This document shows positions 1-6,881 of a DNA stretch of 17,267 nt, piece by piece. The notes under the pieces are model-generated. The model saw nothing but the letters and a program-made list of their open reading frames with translations, was not told the DNA's origin and did no database searches. Numbering within the stretch: the first letter of the stretch is position 1; every line of letters begins with the position of its first letter. The position numbers and the translations under genes were made by a program. This stretch comes from Rhodoferax sp. UBA5149 (lineage in GTDB: Bacteria; Pseudomonadota; Gammaproteobacteria; Burkholderiales; Burkholderiaceae_C), in NCBI RefSeq assembly GCF_002413825.1, contig NZ_DHXT01000108.1, forward strand, positions 1 through 17,267, read 5' to 3'.

Positions 1-704
1 TGGGCGTAGCCTTGATGGCGGCGGTTCTGGTTTTTGGTTTGTGGTACCCGTTTCCCTACCGCGAATTGGCTGGGGGGCGGGAATTGTTTTTGCTGATCAT
101 TTCGGTGGACGTGATCTGCGGGCCATTGCTCACACTAGTGCTTTTTAACCCTACCAAGCCTCGCGCTGAGCTATGGCTTGATTTGACCCTAGTGGCACTA
201 ATTCAGCTGGCTGCTTTGGGCTATGGGCTTTACACAGTGTGGCAGGCGCGTCCCTTGTATCTCGTCATGGAAATCGATCGCTTCAGGGTGATTGCCAAGC
301 CGGACCTGCGAGGCGCCTCCCTTGAAGAGTTGCCCTCCGCTCTGCAGTTGCGCTGGTCATCGCAACCGCTTACAGTTGCGATTCGCGAACCCAAAGATAG
401 CAAAGAGCAGCAAACAGTGTTGTTTGAATCCTTGCAAGGCGGGCGCGATTATGCGGAGCGGCCCGAGTTTTACCTGCCATATGAAGGCGCTGCCGCCTTG
501 AAATCCCTGAAACGAGCCAAACCGCTGGCGGTTTTTCTGCAAAAACAGCCCACCCAGCAAGACGCCGCCGGCAAGCTGGCTCGTGAAAAACAGGGTGACC
601 TGTCGCAGTGGCTGTACCTGCCCGTCGTGGGTCGGCAGGACTGGGTAGCGGTGCTCGACAAGCAGGGGCAGATTCAGGGTTTTTTGCGCGGTGACGGGTT
701 TTAG
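1..704 (+). CDS. TfpX/TfpZ-type type IV pilin accessory protein, 5' partial
   Basis: The reading frame is open to the left edge, so the start codon and probably about 10-20 residues are missing; the TTG at 12 and ATG at 15 are internal. What remains has a hydrophobic first segment ending in a WYPFPYRELAGG stretch, a second helix containing VDVICGPLLTL, a third containing LIQLAALGYGLYTVWQ, then about 150 mostly soluble residues. This arrangement (short N-terminal membrane part, 'D-x-x-x-GPLLTL' helix, soluble tail) is characteristic of the TfpX/TfpZ family, inner-membrane proteins encoded beside pilA that assist pilin assembly or stability. The next gene is a PglL-type glycosyltransferase, which supports a pilin locus; the pilin gene itself would lie off the left edge. 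Family assignment is from recognised motifs, not a search. The frame ends with TAG at 702-704. Confidence 0.85.
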   Translation, partial: GVALMAAVLVFGLWYPFPYRELAGGRELFLLIISVDVICGPLLTLVLFNPTKPRAELWLDLTLVALIQLAALGYGLYTVWQARPLYLVMEIDRFRVIAKPDLRGASLEELPSALQLRWSSQPLTVAIREPKDSKEQQTVLFESLQGGRDYAERPEFYLPYEGAAALKSLKRAKPLAVFLQKQPTQQDAAGKLAREKQGDLSQWLYLPVVGRQDWVAVLDKQGQIQGFLRGDGF

Positions 705-817
705 GAAGGTTAGCTGGGGGCGGCTTATTGGGGTCGAATTCCAATTATTTCTAAGGTCAAGGCGATAGCTATTGGTCTGGCGCTAGTCAGAGCGAAAATA
801 GAAAACTGATCTTCCCC

Positions 818-2458
818 TTGTTGCCTACTCCTCAAGTCAATCGCGCGGCTCGGGTTTGCCCGCCTCTCCACCCCTTTATGCCATCAATCGCCGCTTTCCT
901 TCTCATCACCCTGCCCTGGCTCAATCCGTTTTCCTCGGGCCCCACGCCGGCGGCCGTGTCGCTGTTGTTTTCGTGGGCTTGCGCCGCGGCGCTGCTGGGG
1001 CTGTCCAGTCTGGCGTCGGGCCGGGTCTTGGCCGGGCGCCTGGTGAGCGTCACGGCTGCGGCCTGGCTGGTGACTGCGCTGATAAGTAGCCTGCTCGGCT
1101 TGCTGCAGTATTTCGGGGCCACGGCCGTCTTTGGGCCTTGGGTCAACACGACTGGCATGGGAGAAGCCTACGCGAACCTGCGCCAGCGCAACCAGTTTGC
1201 CACGCTGACCAATATCGGCTTGGTGGCCTTGCTGTGGTGGGTGGCGAATAGTCAGGCCGCGCCCGCTTCGCCCTATACGGCATCGCACCCAGCGCCGCGC
1301 AACGAGCGATCCTGGTTCTTCGTGGCTGCCGCTGCTCTGCTGGCTATGGGCAATGCCGCATCGTCTTCCCGGACCGGCCTGGTGCAACTGGTGATGTTGC
1401 TGGCCATGGCCTGGGTTTGGAGCCGACATGGGAGCGGCTGGCACCAGCCGCATATGCGGCGCGTCTTGCTGGCGGCGGCGCTGGCCTACGGTATCGCCGC
1501 CTTGGCCTTGCCCGCTTTGGCCGGCCTGGACCCTAGCGCCACGGGCATTGTGGCGCGATTACAGGCCGGTGACTCGGCATGTGGCAGTCGGCTGACGCTG
1601 TGGGGCAACGTGCTGCATTTGATTGCCCTCAAGCCCTGGTTCGGCTGGGGCTGGGGCGAGCTGGATTACGCCCATTTCATCACGCTGTACCCCGGAACGC
1701 GGTTTTGTGAAATTTTGGACAACGCTCACAATCTGCCGCTGCATCTGGCGGTCGAGCTCGGCGTGCCGCTGGCCGTGGCGGTTTTCGGGGGTGGCGCGTG
1801 GATGGTGTGGCGGGCCAAGCCGTGGCGTGAGCTGGATGCCAGCCGCCAGATGGCGTGGGCGGTGTTGGCCGTGATCCTGCTGCACAGCATGCTGGAGTAT
1901 CCGCTGTGGTACGGACCGTTCCAGATGGCGTTTGGCCTGTGTATTTGGCTTCTGTGGCGACCTCGTGACTTGCTTTCCGGCGCCGCTGACGTGACGCCCG
2001 CCACGCATCGCAACTGCGCGTCGAGAACCGCGAGGATTAATGAATTCATGCCTCTAGCCACCGTCATTAAAGCCTTTGCAGCTATATTTTTAATAGCGTT
2101 TTCGGCCTACGCCGCGTGGGACTATCAGCGCATCAGCCAGATCTACCTCACGCCCAAAATGCGCTCTGAGGCTTATCGCAACAACACCCTGAAGAAGGTT
2201 GGCGACTCGTGGCTGTTCCAGGATCAGCTGCGTTTTGCGGAACTCACGACCGTTCCCCTGAGCCGCGACAATGCCACCCACATCAGGGACCTGGCGCTGG
2301 CTCTGCTGCACTTTTCACCCGAACCTCGCGTGATCGAGAAGTTGATCGAAAGCGACGCGTTGCTGGGCTTGGACGAGGAAGCGCTGTTCTATCTGGCGCG
2401 CTACCAGGCAGCATTCCCCGAGAATCATGCGCACTGGGCCGAGAAAAACCCGATGTGA
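818..2458 (+). CDS. pglL: PglL-family O-oligosaccharyltransferase (Wzy_C type), pilin glycosylation
   Basis: Polytopic inner-membrane protein of 546 residues from TTG 818; an in-frame ATG at 878 gives 526 residues and a more usual start just before the first helix. Neither has a clear Shine-Dalgarno site. Signatures are NLRQRNQFAT near residue 123 (PglL_A-like), the Wzy_C core with DNAHNLPLH (His304, Asn305), HSMLEYPLWYG (His356, Glu360), and a C-terminal Wzy_C_2-like soluble domain from about residue 430. PglL enzymes move an undecaprenyl-linked glycan onto Ser/Thr of pilin or other exported proteins in the periplasm. Its position 113 bases after the pilin accessory gene suggests pilin as the acceptor, though a general O-glycosylase or O-antigen ligase cannot be excluded. 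The last helix (residues 410-427) is encoded by an interspersed repeat. It ends 7 bases before the convergent moaC stop. Confidence 0.85.
   Translation: MLPTPQVNRAARVCPPLHPFMPSIAAFLLITLPWLNPFSSGPTPAAVSLLFSWACAAALLGLSSLASGRVLAGRLVSVTAAAWLVTALISSLLGLLQYFGATAVFGPWVNTTGMGEAYANLRQRNQFATLTNIGLVALLWWVANSQAAPASPYTASHPAPRNERSWFFVAAAALLAMGNAASSSRTGLVQLVMLLAMAWVWSRHGSGWHQPHMRRVLLAAALAYGIAALALPALAGLDPSATGIVARLQAGDSACGSRLTLWGNVLHLIALKPWFGWGWGELDYAHFITLYPGTRFCEILDNAHNLPLHLAVELGVPLAVAVFGGGAWMVWRAKPWRELDASRQMAWAVLAVILLHSMLEYPLWYGPFQMAFGLCIWLLWRPRDLLSGAADVTPATHRNCASRTARINEFMPLATVIKAFAAIFLIAFSAYAAWDYQRISQIYLTPKMRSEAYRNNTLKKVGDSWLFQDQLRFAELTTVPLSRDNATHIRDLALALLHFSPEPRVIEKLIESDALLGLDEEALFYLARYQAAFPENHAHWAEKNPM
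2045..2097 (-). repeat. Interspersed palindromic repeat, copy 1 (inside pglL)
   Basis: Read on the minus strand it starts with the 17-base near-palindrome GCTATTAAAAATATAGC, followed by a spacer, GACGG, GGCTAGAGGC and ATGAA. The same blocks occur at the same spacing in the copies at 6163-6222 and 17074-17136. It lies wholly within pglL and encodes residues 410-427, including PLATVIKAFAAIFLIA, a membrane helix. Confidence 0.7.
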
Positions 2459-2465
2459 GAGCCGC

Positions 2466-2954
2466 CTACCCGGCCACAAAACTGCCCGACTTGCCGCCGT
2501 GTTTTTCCAGCAGCTTGACGCCGGTGATGGTCATGCCCCGATCCACGGCTTTGCACATGTCATAAATGGTGAGCAGCGCCACCTGCACGGCGGTCAGCGC
2601 TTCCATCTCGACGCCCGTTGGCCCCACCGTTTCCACCGTTGCCGTGCAAAATATGCTGCTAGCTCCCGTCAGGTCTGCGTGAGTAGCTTCGAAATCAATA
2701 GCAACCCGGGTCAGCGCCAGCGGGTGGCACAAAGGAATCAGGTCGCTGGTTTTTTTGGCCGCCATGATGCCGGCGATGCGGGCAATGCCCAGCACGTCGC
2801 CTTTTTTGGCGCTGCCGGACTCGATGATGGCGAGCGTGGCCGGCAGCATTTCAATGCGGCCGCCGGCCACGCCAATGCGGTGCGTGCTGGCCTTGGCGGC
2901 CACGTCCACCATGTGGGCCTGGCCCTGGTCGTCGAAATGGGTAAGTGAGCTCAT
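2466..2954 (-). CDS. moaC: MoaC, cyclic pyranopterin monophosphate synthase
   Basis: Predicted 162 residues from the ATG at 2954, chosen because MSSLTHFDDQGQAHMVDV matches the normal MoaC N-terminus; the open frame extends 18 more codons upstream without resembling MoaC. MoaC converts the 3',8-cyclo-GTP product of MoaA into cyclic pyranopterin monophosphate, an early step of molybdenum cofactor synthesis in the cytoplasm. Visible family motifs are KGDVLGIARIAGI, DLIPLCHPL (His77), GPTGVEMEALTAV (Met117-Glu118), TIYDMCKAVD (Asp132, Lys135) and GGKSG near the end. Residues 85-103 are encoded by an interspersed repeat and make the variable strand-loop between CHPL and VEMEAL about four residues longer than in the E. 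coli protein as I recall it; the catalytic motifs are intact. It is convergent with pglL (7-base gap) and divergent from the M48 protease gene. Confidence 0.95.
   Translation of the reverse strand: MSSLTHFDDQGQAHMVDVAAKASTHRIGVAGGRIEMLPATLAIIESGSAKKGDVLGIARIAGIMAAKKTSDLIPLCHPLALTRVAIDFEATHADLTGASSIFCTATVETVGPTGVEMEALTAVQVALLTIYDMCKAVDRGMTITGVKLLEKHGGKSGSFVAG
2646..2702 (-). repeat. Interspersed palindromic repeat, copy 2 (inside moaC)
   Basis: On the minus strand it reads GCTATTGATTTCGAAGCTAC, then TCACGCA, TGACGGGAGCTAGCAGC and an AT-rich end. The last two blocks nearly match the copy at 17074-17136 (TCACGCA, TGACGGGGGCTAGCGGC) at identical spacing. It is in frame within moaC and encodes residues 85-103. 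The left palindrome arm is kept and the right arm has decayed. Confidence 0.78.
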
Positions 2955-3090
2955 TGGGGAATTCGTTACAGTTAATAAAGCCTTGGCAGCTGCCAATTTA
3001 CAGAACATTCACATTGCGCAAGCATCATACGATCATGTCGGTCCCTGCTTTCCTTTTTGGGGCCAGACCGCCGCACCGCCGACGTTATTC

Positions 3091-4755
3091 ATGGTGAACA
3101 ACATCTTTAAATCAAATCAGCCTATAGCCCTTATCAACAGGGTGATATCAGCTATTGTTTTAATAGCAATTGGCTTGACCAGCCCGGTCTCGTTGCAGGC
3201 CCAGACCGGCGCGGTCACTGGCACGCAGCCGCTGCCGCCGCTTGCCACCCAACTGCCCACGCTGGGGGACGGCAGCGAGATGAGCAGCAGCGCCGAGCGC
3301 CGTCTGGGGGACCGCATTGCCCGCGAAATCTACCGCGATCCGGACTATATCGACGATCCGGTGCTGGCTGAATATGTGCAGGGTGTCTGGCAGCCCCTGC
3401 TGGCGGCGGCGCGCTTGCGCGGTGATTTGTCACCGGAGCTGGCCGAGCGTTTCGCCTGGGAGATCCTGCTCGGGCGTGACCGCACGGTGAATGCCTTTGC
3501 CTTGCCAGGGGGCTACTTTGGCGTCCATCTGGGCCTGATCGCGATCGTCAGCAGCCGGGACGAACTGGCCTCGGTGCTGGGGCATGAGCTTAGCCATGTC
3601 ACGCAACGGCATATTTCGCGCCTGATGGCCAAGCAGGGGCAGCAAGCGCCCTGGATGATAGGCGCCATGATTCTGGGCGCTCTGGCCGCCAGCAAGAGCG
3701 CCGATGCCGGCAACGCCCTGATCGTGGGCGGCCAGGCGGTGGCGGCCCAGAACCAGCTCAATTTCTCGCGCGACATGGAACGCGAAGCCGATCGCGTCGG
3801 TTTTGGCGTCATGACCCAGGCCGGTTTTGATGCTCGGGGTTTTGTCTCGATGTTCGACAAGCTGCAGCAGGCCTCCCGGCTCAATGACAACGGCGCCTAC
3901 CCTTACCTGCGCAGCCACCCGCTCACCACCGAGCGGATTGCCGACATGCAGTCGCGCCAGGCACTGATCCCGCCCAACCCCGTCAATGCGACGCCCACGG
4001 CCGAACATGCGATGGTCGCTGCGCGCGCGCGCGTGCTGTCCAACCCGGGTGTGGATGCTTTGCGGGCCATGCTGGCGGAGGCGGACGGTGACAAATTGGC
4101 TACATTGGACGCACCCCGGCAGGCCGCGGTCTTGTATGGCGCTGCCTTGGCCGCCAGTCGCTTGCGCGATTTTGTCCATGCCAGGGGCTACCTGGAGCGT
4201 TTGACCGCGCTGGTGCGCTCTGATGCGCGCGCCGCGCGTTTGTCCCGTTTGCTGGCGGCAGAAACAGCGCTGGCGGCGGGCGACGCAGCGCGCGCCGCTG
4301 CGCTGTTGAATGCGACCCCGACCGGGCCCGGTGAGGCCGGTGGCGAACCATCGCTGGCGCGTCGACCCGAGTTGATTTTGATGGCGCAGATTGCCACGCA
4401 AGCGCGCCACACCGGGCGGGTCGCTGAAGTCAGTGAGGTGACGCAGCGCCTGCAAGTCTGGGTCGCCGCGCATCCGCGTGATGCCCAGGCCTGGCAGTTG
4501 CTCTCCAGTGCCTCTGCCTTGCAGGGTCAGACCTTGCGCGCCATCCGTGCCGACGCCGAGGCCCATGTGGCCGTGCTGGACTATGCGGCCGCGCTGGATC
4601 GCTTCAAGGCGGCGCAGGCGCTATTGCGTCAGGGCCGCGCCAGTCATGCGACTCTGGCCGCTAACGGGGCGGCGGATCACATCGACGCGTCCATCATCGA
4701 CACCCGGCAGCGCGAGGTGGAATTACTGTTTAAAGAACAGTCGCTCGATCGCTGA
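3091..4755 (+). CDS. BepA-like M48 family zinc metalloprotease with TPR region
   Basis: Predicted 554 residues from ATG 3091, chosen because it places a signal peptide (core about residues 18-30, likely cleavage after SLQA) at the N-terminus; the frame stays open upstream across moaC but that part looks non-coding. The M48 domain carries the zinc motif HELSH (first His is residue 165, in VLGHELSHVTQRH), the third ligand in EREADRVG (Glu232) and a downstream RSHPLTTERI motif. From about residue 290 an alanine-rich helical region resembles TPRs. This order matches BepA/YfgC, a periplasmic protease-chaperone in outer-membrane protein quality control (LptD and BAM substrates in E. coli). Much of the signal peptide (residues 8-26) comes from an interspersed repeat. 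The 3' end overlaps the convergent holin-like gene by 33 bases. Confidence 0.88.
   Translation: MVNNIFKSNQPIALINRVISAIVLIAIGLTSPVSLQAQTGAVTGTQPLPPLATQLPTLGDGSEMSSSAERRLGDRIAREIYRDPDYIDDPVLAEYVQGVWQPLLAAARLRGDLSPELAERFAWEILLGRDRTVNAFALPGGYFGVHLGLIAIVSSRDELASVLGHELSHVTQRHISRLMAKQGQQAPWMIGAMILGALAASKSADAGNALIVGGQAVAAQNQLNFSRDMEREADRVGFGVMTQAGFDARGFVSMFDKLQQASRLNDNGAYPYLRSHPLTTERIADMQSRQALIPPNPVNATPTAEHAMVAARARVLSNPGVDALRAMLAEADGDKLATLDAPRQAAVLYGAALAASRLRDFVHARGYLERLTALVRSDARAARLSRLLAAETALAAGDAARAAALLNATPTGPGEAGGEPSLARRPELILMAQIATQARHTGRVAEVSEVTQRLQVWVAAHPRDAQAWQLLSSASALQGQTLRAIRADAEAHVAVLDYAAALDRFKAAQALLRQGRASHATLAANGAADHIDASIIDTRQREVELLFKEQSLDR
3113..3167 (-). repeat. Interspersed palindromic repeat, copy 3 (in the signal-peptide region of the M48 gene)
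   Basis: The most diverged copy. On the minus strand it begins GCTATTAAAACAATAGCTGA, with clean palindromic arms, and ends GGGCTATAGGC followed by an AT-rich stretch. The spacing between the palindrome and the GGGCT block equals that of the copy at 6163-6222, without gaps. It encodes residues 8-26 of the M48 protease precursor, including PIALINRVISAIVLIA. Confidence 0.65.
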
Positions 4756-5076
4756 GTCGATCACGATGCCAAACGCCGAGTAAATCAGCGACCCGATCAA
4801 CGCGGCGCCAAAACCGCGCACATGAAAACCGTCCAGCACGCCCGACGCCGCCCAGAACATCAGGGCGTTGATGACAAACAGAAAGAGCCCCAGCGTGATC
4901 ACGGTGACCGGCAGCGTCAACACCACCAGCACCGGCCGCAAAATCATGTTGAACAGGCCGATGACAAAGGCCGCAACCAGCGCGGCGCTGAAGCTGCTGA
5001 CCTGCACCCCGCCGTAGAGGTAGGCCACGGCCAGCAGGGCGGCGGCGCTTAGCAGCCATTTGACGATGAGTTTCAT
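4723..5076 (-). CDS. Small four-helix membrane protein, phage-holin family 4 (YvlD/DUF360 type)
   Basis: Predicted 117 residues, almost entirely hydrophobic, with about four helices: residues 3-21, 28-47, 50-75 and 83-108. The pattern VAAFVIGLFNMILRPVLVVLTLPVTVITLGLF is, in pieces (GLFN, LRPVL, LTLPVTVITLGLFL), typical of the Phage_holin_4_2 family. Despite the name, these are ordinary chromosomal inner-membrane proteins of unknown function in many bacteria, and nothing here indicates a prophage. The start is the ATG at 5076; no strong ribosome site precedes it, and a TATTCT hexamer lies 6 bases upstream of the ATG. The last 11 codons overlap the end of the convergent M48 protease gene by 33 bases. 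Confidence 0.85.
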   Translation of the reverse strand: MKLIVKWLLSAAALLAVAYLYGGVQVSSFSAALVAAFVIGLFNMILRPVLVVLTLPVTVITLGLFLFVINALMFWAASGVLDGFHVRGFGAALIGSLIYSAFGIVIDSAIERLFFKQ

Positions 5077-5140
5077 GTCTCAAGAATAGCACCTGGCGGT
5101 GGCTCGTCCATGACGACCATCAACACCGCGCAAGGCGGGC

Positions 5141-5653
5141 TCAGCCGGGTTTTTGATAATCGTTATCAGCCCAGGCGGTGGCGCTGGTCCGGTTCAGCTT
5201 GAAAGCCGGCGGCACCCGCAGCTGTGCCAGCTGTTCACCGGCCTCGTCATGCGCCGTCAAAGTGGCATAGGGGTTGTCGTCGTCGGGCACGATATCGAGC
5301 GAGACCGTCACGCGGATGCTGCCGGACGTGACCGACAGGCTCTGGTGCAGCGTCGCATGCAGTTGCTGTTCGTGGCGACGCACAAACTCCGACGCGGTTT
5401 TGACCAGCGTGCTGAAGGCCGGTCCGTCCAGTGGTTTCGGGTTTTTCTTGTCGCGTCCCATGGTCCAGGGTCCAACCAGTGCGGGCTCGGGCTCGCCGTC
5501 TTTGATCATGGCCACGGCCCAGCCATCGTCGTCTTCGTTCTTGACAATGCGTGCGGTCCAGCCGTCGCCGCACCACAGGCGGGGCTGCTGGATCTTGCTG
5601 TCGGGGGAAAGGTCGAGTGATGGGTCGGAAGTGGGGCTGGCGGTGTCGGTCAC
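5141..5653 (-). CDS. Conserved hypothetical protein
   Basis: I choose the GTG at 5653 (170 residues), because upstream of it the frame becomes an unlikely read-through of the divergent DUF3717-DUF1289 gene. No ATG lies nearby in frame and no Shine-Dalgarno site is visible, so the start is uncertain. The protein is soluble and has no signal peptide or membrane segment. A Trp-rich N-terminal part (PRLWCGDGWTARIVKNEDDD, WAVAMIKDGE, VGPWTMGRDKKNPKPL) is followed by a helix with a His/Gln-rich patch (VRRHEQQLHATLHQ), beta-like strands, and a tail ending in ADNDYQKPG. I recall similar uncharacterised proteins in Comamonadaceae (unverified) and know no function. It is divergent from the next gene with a 93-base intergenic region. 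Confidence 0.75.
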   Translation of the reverse strand: MTDTASPTSDPSLDLSPDSKIQQPRLWCGDGWTARIVKNEDDDGWAVAMIKDGEPEPALVGPWTMGRDKKNPKPLDGPAFSTLVKTASEFVRRHEQQLHATLHQSLSVTSGSIRVTVSLDIVPDDDNPYATLTAHDEAGEQLAQLRVPPAFKLNRTSATAWADNDYQKPG

Positions 5654-5731
5654 AGGGGCGTCATTTCGGTCAAAAGAGGCGCGGCAAGCGCGCGCGATGG
5701 GCTTAGAGTTTAGCGTTCCCCCCGGCCGGGC

Positions 5732-5737
5732 TATGAT
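5732..5737 (+). promoter_or_regulatory. Possible -10 element of the DUF3717-DUF1289 gene
   Basis: TATGAT matches the sigma-70 -10 consensus at 5 of 6 positions and sits only 9 bases before the ATG at 5747. No purine-rich ribosome site lies between them (the gap is CCCTCCCCC). A -35-like TTTAGC at 5709-5714 has 17-base spacing but only 3 of 6 matches. If used, the transcript would be nearly leaderless. Confidence 0.35.
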
Positions 5738-5746
5738 CCCTCCCCC

Positions 5747-6175
5747 ATGGCAGGCATTCACATCACCGACATCGAGTCGGCCATCAACTACTGGCGCGAC
5801 AAAAAGCCCGCGTCGGACGGTTTTTCGCTGGCGCCTGAGACCCGCGCTCTGGCCGAGGTCTATGCGTTGATGGTGTTCCAGCACGAGCGCCAAGCCGACG
5901 AATTCACCCTCCCGCCCAAGGCCCTGGCGGCCTGGCTGGCCTGGTACGACAGCACGCCCGACACGCCCTGCATCGCGATCTGTTCCACCAGCCAGGGCGA
6001 CGAGGAGTGCAAAGGCTGCGGCCGCAGTTTTGCCGAGGTGCAGTACTGGACGCAAATGCGCCCGGCTGAAAAACGCCAGACCTGGCGCCGCATCACGCTG
6101 GACGGCACCGCCTGGCGCTTTAACAAGTACGCCGAGCGAGCGGTTGAAAAGCCCACGGTTTTGCTATCAAAATAG
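5747..6175 (+). CDS. DUF3717-DUF1289 two-domain protein
   Basis: Predicted 142 residues. The N-terminus GIHITDIESAINYWRDKKP is a DUF3717 signature, and that domain runs to about residue 65. The C-terminal part has the DUF1289 pattern of four cysteines (Cys75, Cys79, Cys88, Cys91; CIAIC and CKGCGRSF) followed by a conserved W-x-x-M region, likely a small Fe-S or zinc-binding fold of unknown role. Both domains are common in betaproteobacteria and no function is established to my knowledge. No Shine-Dalgarno site precedes the ATG. The final residues LLSK and the TAG stop are encoded by an interspersed repeat beginning at 6163, so the original C-terminus was probably different. It is convergent with yaeQ. 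Confidence 0.85.
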   Translation: MAGIHITDIESAINYWRDKKPASDGFSLAPETRALAEVYALMVFQHERQADEFTLPPKALAAWLAWYDSTPDTPCIAICSTSQGDEECKGCGRSFAEVQYWTQMRPAEKRQTWRRITLDGTAWRFNKYAERAVEKPTVLLSK

Positions 6176-6222
6176 TAGCTGATTGCGCATAGTGGACGGG
6201 GGCTTGAGCCCAAAAATATCAT
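6163..6222 (+). repeat. Interspersed palindromic repeat, copy 4 (end of the DUF1289 gene)
   Basis: It starts GCTATCAAAATAGTAGCTGA, then TGCGCATAGTGGACGGGGGC, then TTGAGCCCAAAAATATC. It contains two potential hairpins: the AT-rich palindrome at the left and GGGCT/AGCCC at the right. Its first 13 bases are the end of the DUF3717-DUF1289 gene and supply its TAG stop (6173-6175); the rest fills the gap before the convergent yaeQ, where it could also act as a transcription barrier. Confidence 0.82.
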
Positions 6223-6270
6223 GAACTGGCGGCGAATTCGCGACAGCCCACGGAACCGCTTGAACCGCAG

Positions 6271-6831
6271 TTACTTCCAGCGCAGCGGCTCAATGTCCAC
6301 GTTATGCGTGCCGTCGCCCAGCATCAGCACCCCTTCCTGGATCGTGGCCTGCAGCTGCATGCTGCGCTGGGCCATGGGAATGAGGGCTTGCGCGGCCGTC
6401 GTGGGAATGCGAAACACACTCAGGTTTTTTGGCCGGGCCAGCTTGGCCTCCATCGTGCGCCACCACACTTCGGCCGCGTGGTTGAAGCAGTACAAGACCA
6501 CCTCATCGGCCCGGCCGCAGGCCTTGAGCAGCGGCTTGTCTTCGGGTTGACCGACCTCGATCCAGAGCCGGGTCAGTCCGGTGTAGTCGCGCAGCCATAC
6601 GTCGGGCTCATCGGGGTCGGACAGGCCTGCGCCAAAAGCCAGCGTGCCGTCGCCGCCGCATACCGTTTGCAGTTTGTGCGCCTGCAGCGCCAGCGCGCAC
6701 AGGCGCACCATCATGCGTTCGTCGGTTTCGCTCGGGTGGCGCGCCAAGGTGAGCGCGTGATCGGCGTAATAAGCGTGGTCAATGTCGGCGATTTGCAGAC
6801 TGGCTTTGAAGATGGTGGATTTGATGGCCAT
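6271..6831 (-). CDS. yaeQ: YaeQ family protein
   Basis: Predicted 186 residues from the ATG at 6831, chosen because MAIKSTIFKASLQIADIDHA matches the YaeQ N-terminus; the upstream extension of the frame does not. Family features seen include TLARHPSETDERMMVRL, PDEPDVWLRDYTGLTRLWIE, GQPEDKPLLKACGRADEV, the AEVWW motif and SMQLQATIQEGVLMLGDG. YaeQ proteins have a variant PD-(D/E)xK nuclease-like fold. E. coli YaeQ was once linked to RfaH-type transcription control, but the role remains unclear. The gene lies 50 bases downstream of the DUF4143 ATPase on the same strand, so the two could be co-transcribed. No clear ribosome site is visible. Confidence 0.93.
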   Translation of the reverse strand: MAIKSTIFKASLQIADIDHAYYADHALTLARHPSETDERMMVRLCALALQAHKLQTVCGGDGTLAFGAGLSDPDEPDVWLRDYTGLTRLWIEVGQPEDKPLLKACGRADEVVLYCFNHAAEVWWRTMEAKLARPKNLSVFRIPTTAAQALIPMAQRSMQLQATIQEGVLMLGDGTHNVDIEPLRWK

Positions 6832-6881
6832 GTCTGAGGGATAAGGTGAGGTGGTGATGGTGGAGGACGGGGGCGCACGCC

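Noticed and set aside
749..800. Possible sixth copy of the interspersed repeat between the TfpZ-like gene and pglL (TAGCTATTGG, GCGCTAGTCAG)
   Set aside because: Only short fragments match and the spacing is wrong in either orientation; not distinguishable from chance.
2983..2996. 14-bp perfect palindrome TTGGCAGCTGCCAA upstream of moaC
   Set aside because: Short, and no partner site or known consensus; noted only as a position in the moaC/M48 divergent region.
2755..3090. N-terminal extension of the M48 protease frame upstream of ATG 3091
   Set aside because: It crosses moaC on the other strand, is Met-rich and non-domain-like, and would bury the signal peptide.
4723..5076. Holin-family name as evidence of a prophage
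   Set aside because: Members of this family are ordinary chromosomal membrane proteins; no phage genes, integrase or lysis genes surround it.
5154..5168. Fur-box-like TGATAA-TCG-TTATCA
   Set aside because: It lies inside the C-terminal codons of the hypothetical gene at 5141-5653 (Asp-Asn-Asp-Tyr), far from any promoter.
5654..6055. Upstream extension of the minus-strand hypothetical frame opposite the DUF3717-DUF1289 gene
   Set aside because: It is the antisense shadow of a gene with recognised domains; the conserved-looking part starts near 5653.
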